From Syntrophaceae bacterium UBA1062 (GTDB taxonomy: Bacteria > Desulfobacterota > Desulfomonilia > UBA1062): a stretch of 11,114 bases of DNA. The notes beneath the pieces were generated by a model that was not told the DNA's origin, made no database searches, and saw only the letters and a program-made list of their open reading frames with translations. The translations under genes and the position numbers were made by a program. Positions 7,203 through 11,114 of this stretch are shown in pieces (the first letter of the stretch is position 1; each line of letters starts with the position of its first letter). The stretch covers positions 1-11,114 of the forward strand of contig DCDF01000186.1 of the NCBI GenBank assembly GCA_002316295.1, read 5' to 3'.

Positions 7203-8570
7203 ATGATCAAGTATGTCATAAAACATATCACATTCCCCCTCATCGCGCGCCGCGAAGGCCTTGCAGGAATCATGCGCGGCGTGGAGTCACTGGAGGAGAG
7301 CCAGTACTGGCCGCCCGAGAGGATCCGGGAGCTGCAGAACGAGAGGCTCAGGAAGCTCCTGGTGCACGCGTATGAAAACACGGCCTTCTATAAAAAGAGG
7401 TTCGACGACTCGGGATTCAACCCGTATACGTTCAAAGACGCCGACGAGCTGGCCGCTATTCCCGTTCTCACCAAGGAGCAGATACGGAGCAACGTAGACG
7501 CCCTCAAGGCACGAAATTTTACCCCCGGCGAGCTCCACCACGCCGAGACCGGAGGCACCTCGGACGTGAAGATGCGGTTTTTCCGCGACAACCGGTGCAT
7601 GCCCATGAAAGAGGCCGCGATCTACCGGTTCAACCGCTGGGCCGGCTGGGATTTCGGCGACTATCTGGGCATGGTCTGGCCCGCCCATCAGGACTTTATC
7701 GGGCACGACACCTGGAAGTCCCGGATACGAAACGAGCTCTACAAGAGAAATGTGCTGTTCCCGGCCGCTCTCATCGACGATCGGGCATGCGAGGAATATC
7801 TGAGGCTGTTCGAGAAAAAAAAGCCCGCCGCGATCCTGGCGTTTTGCAGCCCCATCCACGAGCTGGCCAAATACATGGCGAAAAAGGGGATCGACGGGCA
7901 TCGCGTCAGGGGGCTTATCACCACCGGGGAGCCGCTCTACGATCATCAGAGAAGGCTTGCGGCCGACGTATTCCGCTGCGGCGTCCTCGACTCGTACCGG
8001 ACCCGCGAGGTCGGCCCCATAGCCCAGGAGTGCGGGGCGGGCTGCGGCATGCACGTCAATGCGGAATGCCTGTATGTGGAGCTTGCCGGCAAAAGGCGCC
8101 TGGCCGGATCCGGAGAGCAGGCGGGCGGCGTCATCGTGACCGACCTGCTGAACTACGGGATGCCCTTCATCCGCTACAATATGGCGGATATGGCCGTGAT
8201 GAGCGACAAGACCTGCCCCTGCGGCAGAGGCCTCCCCCTGATCGACAAGATCGTGGGCCGGGCCCTCGATGTCTTTGTCACGCCCGACAAGAAGCTGGTG
8301 TCCACCATCGCCCTGGTGATGTACATGGTGAACGCGGCGCCCGGGTTCTTCGGAAAAATGCAGATCGTCCAGGACGCTACAGACCACCTGACCCTGAAGA
8401 TGACCCGCGACCCGCTCCCCGGCCCCGAGGTCATGGAGCACCAGAAGAACGTGGTGGAACGGATCTTCGGCCCGCGGATGCGGATGACCTATGAGTTCGT
8501 TGATGACATCCCGTGCGAGAAATCCGGCAAGTACCTGTTTGCCAGAAGACTGATTCCGATCCCGGAATGA
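7203..8570 (+). CDS. PaaK/CapK-like adenylate-forming enzyme with a degenerate P-loop
   Basis: The protein belongs to the phenylacetate-CoA ligase/CapK branch of adenylate-forming enzymes, which activate carboxylates with ATP. CapK-like members are common in surface-polysaccharide loci but their substrates are mostly unknown. Of 455 residues, 34-65 (YWPPERIRELQNERLRKLLVHAYENTAFYKK) are the family's N-terminal signature. GLITTGEPL (237-245), LDSYRTREVGPIAQEC (262-277) and VIVTDLLNYGMPFIRYNMADM (310-330) are well kept, as are CPCGRGLP (338-345) and the C-terminal CEKSGKYLFARR (438-449). C277, C281, H284, C338 and C340 form a plausible metal-binding set. The nucleotide loop, usually TSGSTGxP-like, reads ETGGTSDVKM (115-124), with Asp and Lys in place of the usual Gly and Pro, so catalysis may be altered. 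GGAG at 7190-7193 sits nine bases before the ATG, and the gap from the previous gene is six bases. Confidence 0.85.
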   Translation: MIKYVIKHITFPLIARREGLAGIMRGVESLEESQYWPPERIRELQNERLRKLLVHAYENTAFYKKRFDDSGFNPYTFKDADELAAIPVLTKEQIRSNVDALKARNFTPGELHHAETGGTSDVKMRFFRDNRCMPMKEAAIYRFNRWAGWDFGDYLGMVWPAHQDFIGHDTWKSRIRNELYKRNVLFPAALIDDRACEEYLRLFEKKKPAAILAFCSPIHELAKYMAKKGIDGHRVRGLITTGEPLYDHQRRLAADVFRCGVLDSYRTREVGPIAQECGAGCGMHVNAECLYVELAGKRRLAGSGEQAGGVIVTDLLNYGMPFIRYNMADMAVMSDKTCPCGRGLPLIDKIVGRALDVFVTPDKKLVSTIALVMYMVNAAPGFFGKMQIVQDATDHLTLKMTRDPLPGPEVMEHQKNVVERIFGPRMRMTYEFVDDIPCEKSGKYLFARRLIPIPE

Positions 8571-8572
8571 GG
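8569..8572 (+). promoter_or_regulatory. Ribosome-binding site deciding the capA-like start
   Basis: Three in-frame ATGs lie at 8567, 8573 and 8582. GAGG here has a nine-base spacer to 8582 but overlaps or touches the other two, and ATG 8582 places the metal-binding GD motif close to the N-terminus as usual for the fold. This favours 8582. Confidence 0.5.
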
Positions 8573-8581
8573 ATGAAAACA

Positions 8582-9907
8582 ATGATAAGAATCGGATTCG
8601 TTGGCGATATCGCCCTTACCCACAGTTACGACGCCCTCTATCAGGCCAAGGGCCCGGACTATCCGTTCGAGCTCGTCCGGGGCCCGCTGGCCCGGCACGA
8701 CGTGCTCGTGGGAAACCTCGAAGCGCCCTTCTGCCTCGGCGGAGAGACCTATCCGCTCAAAGTGAGCCTGCGCGCCCATCCGGGATATGCGGCCGGCATC
8801 GGCAGAGCGGGGTTCACCGCGCTTTCGCTGGCCAACAACCATATCCTCGACTACCGCGAGCAGGCCTTTTACCACACGATCGGCCTGCTGGACTCCCAGG
8901 GCATTATGCATTGCGGTGCAGGGGTGTGTCTCGAAGACGCATATCGGCCCGCCGTCATCGAGAAAAAAGGCATATCCATAGGCATCCTGGCGCGCTGCGA
9001 TGTTCCGATCGACTCGCCGTTTTATGCATCCGAGACTTCCCGCGGTGTTGCGCCGCTCGACCTCGATCAGCTCGCAGGCGCGATCAAAGCCCTGAAGGGC
9101 AGTGTTCACATTGTCGCCGTGTACCTCCACTGGGGAAAGGAAGACTGGAGATACCCGTCGCCGGAGCAGGTGCGGACGGCCCACGCGATCATCGACACAG
9201 GCGCGGACCTCGTCGTCGGGCATCACCCGCATGTGCTGCAGGGCGTCGAACGATACCACGGAGGATATATCGCCTACAGCCTCGGCAACTTCATGTTCTC
9301 CGACCTCGACTGGCGATGGGTGAGCGGCGAGGGAAAGGTGGTCCACTCCAGGCTCAAGCCCGGACGCGCGAGAAGGCAATCCGCCATATTCTCTGCCGAT
9401 GTCTCGGAGAGCGGCGTGCAGGCGGTGACCCTGACAGGATGCAGGATGGATCATACCCTGCGCGCACAGGTCGTGAGCGGACGGCGGCTGTTCGGCGCCC
9501 GGATGAGGGCCCTCTCGGAGCCCATTGCCATGAATCGCTACGATGACTTCTGGAGGCTGTACGACGCGGTCATGACGGAATGGGGCCGTTTGAAGTATCA
9601 GGGCAGGAGGGTATGGAAGATTCACAAGATAGTGCCGCGGCTGGCCCGGAAAGCCCGCGAGATTGCCTCCACCCAGGGCATGTCCGGCGGAGAGACCGCA
9701 GGTGCCGCGGTGAAGCGGAGTGAGCCCGGAAACGATCACAAGGCCCGGTCCGGAACAACGGGCGAACAGGCGTGCACGGCTTCGATGGATCGGGAAGACC
9801 GGGCCGTGCGCCGGGAGCAGGGGACAGACCCGCCCGGCCGGAGTGTCAGGACACAAACCACTGGTGGAAGATCCAGAAAAAAGAAAAAGAAAGCTGCTGC
9901 CACATGA
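8582..9907 (+). CDS. CapA-like metallophosphatase-fold protein (poly-gamma-glutamate capsule family)
   Basis: CapA proteins share a calcineurin-like metallophosphatase fold and take part in poly-gamma-glutamate capsule synthesis in Bacillus; relatives occur widely in polysaccharide loci with uncertain roles. The 441-residue protein carries the family metal motifs in order: GFVGDIAL (5-12, D9), GNLEAP (44-49), LANNHILD (83-90, N86 and H87), VYLHWGKE (180-187, H183), VVGHHPHVLQGVE (211-223, H215 and H217) and YSLGNFMF (232-239). No signal peptide or membrane segment precedes the domain, unlike membrane-anchored Bacillus CapA, so it looks cytoplasmic. Residues about 363-441 are a polar, charged, probably disordered tail ending in a run of five lysines. 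Codon third positions stay GC-rich in this frame to about base 9840 and then turn A-rich, supporting real coding for most of the tail. CapB and CapC are absent, so polyglutamate synthesis of the Bacillus kind is unlikely. Confidence 0.85.
   Translation: MIRIGFVGDIALTHSYDALYQAKGPDYPFELVRGPLARHDVLVGNLEAPFCLGGETYPLKVSLRAHPGYAAGIGRAGFTALSLANNHILDYREQAFYHTIGLLDSQGIMHCGAGVCLEDAYRPAVIEKKGISIGILARCDVPIDSPFYASETSRGVAPLDLDQLAGAIKALKGSVHIVAVYLHWGKEDWRYPSPEQVRTAHAIIDTGADLVVGHHPHVLQGVERYHGGYIAYSLGNFMFSDLDWRWVSGEGKVVHSRLKPGRARRQSAIFSADVSESGVQAVTLTGCRMDHTLRAQVVSGRRLFGARMRALSEPIAMNRYDDFWRLYDAVMTEWGRLKYQGRRVWKIHKIVPRLARKAREIASTQGMSGGETAGAAVKRSEPGNDHKARSGTTGEQACTASMDREDRAVRREQGTDPPGRSVRTQTTGGRSRKKKKKAAAT
9843..9907 (+). 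other. A-rich overlap of capA-like and deacetylase genes
   Basis: The two genes are open in different frames across this junction. Third-position GC is high in the capA-like frame up to about 9840 and falls sharply afterwards. A homopurine tract at 9875-9893 contains A AAA AAG (9877-9883) and G AAA AAG (9883-9889) in the capA-like frame, encoding its terminal lysines. The stop TGA is at 9905-9907. Confidence 0.5.
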
Positions 9908-10961
9908 GGCACGCGAGAGCATATATCGAGGGCTTGCCGGAACCCGGCTGCCCTGGTTTCTGAACCGGACAATTTTCAGAAAAGCGCATACGGTCATCAC
10001 CTATCACGGCGTAAGAGACCGAGACCTGCCCATAGACGACGAGTGCTTCATCGCGCGGGACAGGTTCATCAGGCAGATGCTCTACGTGAAGAGGCACTTC
10101 ACGGTCGTGCCGCTGTCTCAGGCTCTGGAGCTGAGCGCCTCCCGGAATATACACAGGCCGCCGCTGCTGTCCATCACGTTTGACGACGGGTTCCAGAGCG
10201 TCCGCGACATCGCCTTTCCCATCCTGCGGGAGCTCAGTCTGCCGGCCACGGTGTTCCTCGTCACCGGTCTGACCGACACCGATGAAACACTCTGGTACTG
10301 CATGCTGAACCAGGCCTTCTCGGAAACGAGAAGGACGGGCATCGTATGGAGAGGACGCAGATACGATCTGACGAATCCGAACGATCGCGCGTTCGCCTGC
10401 ACGACACTCCAGGGGATGCTCAAGAAAATGCCTCACGACCGGCTGGTGCAGGAGGTCGAGAGCATTGTTGGCTCGCTCGGATACCATTCACGGCCCAAGG
10501 TGCCCCTTGGGAGCCCATTTCGCATCCTCGACAGCCACAGCATTCAGGAGATGCACAAGAGCGGTCTCATCGAATTCGGGGCCCACACGCACACACACAC
10601 GATTCTGAGCCTGTTGCCCCGCGACAGGCAGGAGTTCGAAATCACGTCTTCCATCGAGCACGTCAAAGGAATCACAGGCGGAGAATGCACCCTTTTCAGC
10701 TATCCCAACGGCGAGGAAGGGGATTTCGAGGACACGACCAGAGAGCTCCTGGCCGGGCACAATATCCGATGCTCGGTAACCATGATGAGAGGGCCGAACT
10801 ACCCAGGCACCGATCCCATGTGCTACCGCCGCTACGGGATCGAAAACGCCATGAGCGACTCCCGCTTCATGATGAACGTTCATCACATGGTGTGGGTGAA
10901 GAGATCCATATCGAGGGTGCACAGGTCCATTTCCGGGCAGGAGGTCCGGCATTCCTGTTAG
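9864..10961 (+). CDS. CE4 polysaccharide deacetylase (NodB homology domain)
   Basis: The predicted reaction is metal-dependent removal of N- or O-acetyl groups from a polysaccharide. From GTG 9864 the protein has 365 residues. VITYHGV (44-50) opens the NodB domain. LLSITFDDGF (101-110) carries the catalytic base and metal Asp (D107, D108). ATVFLVTG (128-135) follows, and FGAHTHTHT (238-246) supplies the metal histidines (H241 and H245 as H-x-x-x-H). LFSYPNGEEGDF (277-288) is the conserved groove motif. About 100 residues between 136 and 237 form an insert common in the longer polysaccharide-locus deacetylases. No clear signal peptide or membrane helix is seen, so periplasmic action would need another route. 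The start is uncertain: the frame is open from GTG 9720 and GTG 9843 is also possible. 9864 has a weak AGGA 12 bases upstream and gives a family-like N-terminus. It overlaps the capA-like gene by 44 bases. Confidence 0.85.
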   Translation: MEDPEKRKRKLLPHEARESIYRGLAGTRLPWFLNRTIFRKAHTVITYHGVRDRDLPIDDECFIARDRFIRQMLYVKRHFTVVPLSQALELSASRNIHRPPLLSITFDDGFQSVRDIAFPILRELSLPATVFLVTGLTDTDETLWYCMLNQAFSETRRTGIVWRGRRYDLTNPNDRAFACTTLQGMLKKMPHDRLVQEVESIVGSLGYHSRPKVPLGSPFRILDSHSIQEMHKSGLIEFGAHTHTHTILSLLPRDRQEFEITSSIEHVKGITGGECTLFSYPNGEEGDFEDTTRELLAGHNIRCSVTMMRGPNYPGTDPMCYRRYGIENAMSDSRFMMNVHHMVWVKRSISRVHRSISGQEVRHSC

Positions 10962-10987
10962 GCATGGCATGGGCGTTCTCCCTGAGG

Positions 10988-11013
10988 CCTCGCGGCCGGG
11001 GCTTGCCGCGAGG
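10988..11013 (+). terminator. Strong hairpin after the last gene, no T-run
   Basis: CCTCGCGGC (10988-10996) and GCCGCGAGG (11005-11013) form a perfect 9-bp GC-rich stem with an eight-base loop, beginning 26 bases after the deacetylase stop. Two flanking G:T pairs could lengthen it. Only two T follow, so it is not a standard intrinsic terminator. It could stabilise the mRNA 3' end, pause transcription, or be part of the adjoining repeat element. Confidence 0.45.
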
Positions 11014-11031
11014 TTCTGCGTTCACAGAATC
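11012..11031 (+). repeat. Second small hairpin leading into the repeats
   Basis: GGTTCTG (11012-11018) can pair with CAGAATC (11025-11031), seven pairs including one G:T, around a six-base loop. Its 3' arm is the start of the first repeat unit, which ties the hairpin region to the array. It shares two bases with the preceding 9-bp hairpin, so the two would stack or compete. Confidence 0.35.
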
Positions 11032-11114
11032 GGGGTCCAGAACCGGGGTCACAGAACCGGGGTCAGGTCTTGACATGTGACATTTCAACACAGAACCGGG
11101 GTCAGGTCTTGACA
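11025..11114. repeat. Array of short interspersed repeats, REP/RAYT-like
   Basis: Four related units start at 11025, 11038, 11052 and 11091. Units 2-4 share CAGAACCGGGGTCA exactly; unit 1 differs at two positions (CAGAATCGGGGTCC). Units 3 and 4 both continue directly with GGTCTTGACA, giving a 24-base perfect repeat spaced 39 bases apart. The window ends exactly at the end of unit 4, so the array may continue. Inside the longer units GTCA and TGAC form a small inverted repeat (11062-11065 and 11071-11074). From memory, sequences of this kind occur in many copies in deltaproteobacterial and related genomes, often next to IS200-like REP-associated tyrosine transposase genes; none is visible here. 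Confidence 0.7.

Noticed and set aside
9720..9863. Upstream GTG start for the deacetylase at 9720
   Set aside because: It would overlap the capA-like gene by 188 bases, lacks a properly spaced ribosome-binding site, and adds 48 residues of low-complexity sequence where third-position GC favours the capA-like frame.
8489..10000. A 503-codon open frame on the minus strand opposite the capA-like gene
   Set aside because: It is antisense to a gene with clear family motifs, its translation matches no family I know, and such long antisense frames are expected in GC-rich codon usage.
11070..11075. TTGACA, identical to the sigma-70 -35 hexamer, in repeat units 3 and 4
   Set aside because: No -10-like hexamer lies 16-18 bases downstream of the first copy, and the motif is part of the repeat unit itself.
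11025..11114. CRISPR array
   Set aside because: The cores are only 14 bases, spacing is irregular (13, 14 and 39 bases), and there is essentially no spacer between the first units.

Overview
The window is a GC-rich, one-strand run of nine genes for making and modifying a cell-surface polysaccharide. All genes lie on the + strand with gaps of 0 to 82 bases, so they probably form one operon or part of one. No ribosomal, tRNA or housekeeping gene allows firm taxonomy. The GC-rich third positions, the flippase plus O-antigen-ligase-type membrane protein, and the terminal repeats (of a kind I associate with deltaproteobacterial and related genomes carrying REP-type transposases) suggest a Gram-negative bacterium, possibly Desulfobacterota or a neighbouring phylum. 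That placement is inference.

Layout: bases 1-114 hold no convincing gene. A membrane-anchored family 2 glycosyltransferase (115-1263) is followed by a RimK-like ATP-grasp ligase (1294-2331). A hexapeptide-repeat acyltransferase (2328-2867) has a start codon overlapping the ligase stop. A family 4 glycosyltransferase (2869-4266) follows one base later. After an 82-base gap with possible RNA structure comes a Wzx-type flippase (4349-5833), then a Wzy/O-antigen-ligase-type membrane protein (5892-7196). The 3' part encodes a PaaK/CapK-like adenylate-forming enzyme (7203-8570), a CapA-like metallophosphatase-fold protein (8582-9907) and a CE4 polysaccharide deacetylase (about 9864-10961). The last 150 bases contain a strong hairpin and four copies of a short repeat running to the window edge.

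Working model: the two glycosyltransferases extend a lipid-linked oligosaccharide on the cytoplasmic face. The acyltransferase, and possibly the ATP-grasp and CapK-like enzymes, decorate it. The flippase moves it across the inner membrane, the Wzy/WaaL-type protein polymerises or ligates it, and the deacetylase trims acetyl groups. A priming glycosyltransferase, chain-length regulator, outer-membrane exporter and exosortase are all absent here, so the locus must continue beyond the window or rely on genes elsewhere.

The most unusual points are: an ATP-grasp ligase, a CapK-like enzyme and CapA together in one polysaccharide operon, which suggests amino-acid or other carboxylate decoration of the sugar; a degenerate nucleotide-binding loop in the CapK-like enzyme; a long, basic, A-rich overlap between capA and the deacetylase gene; and the terminal repeat array.
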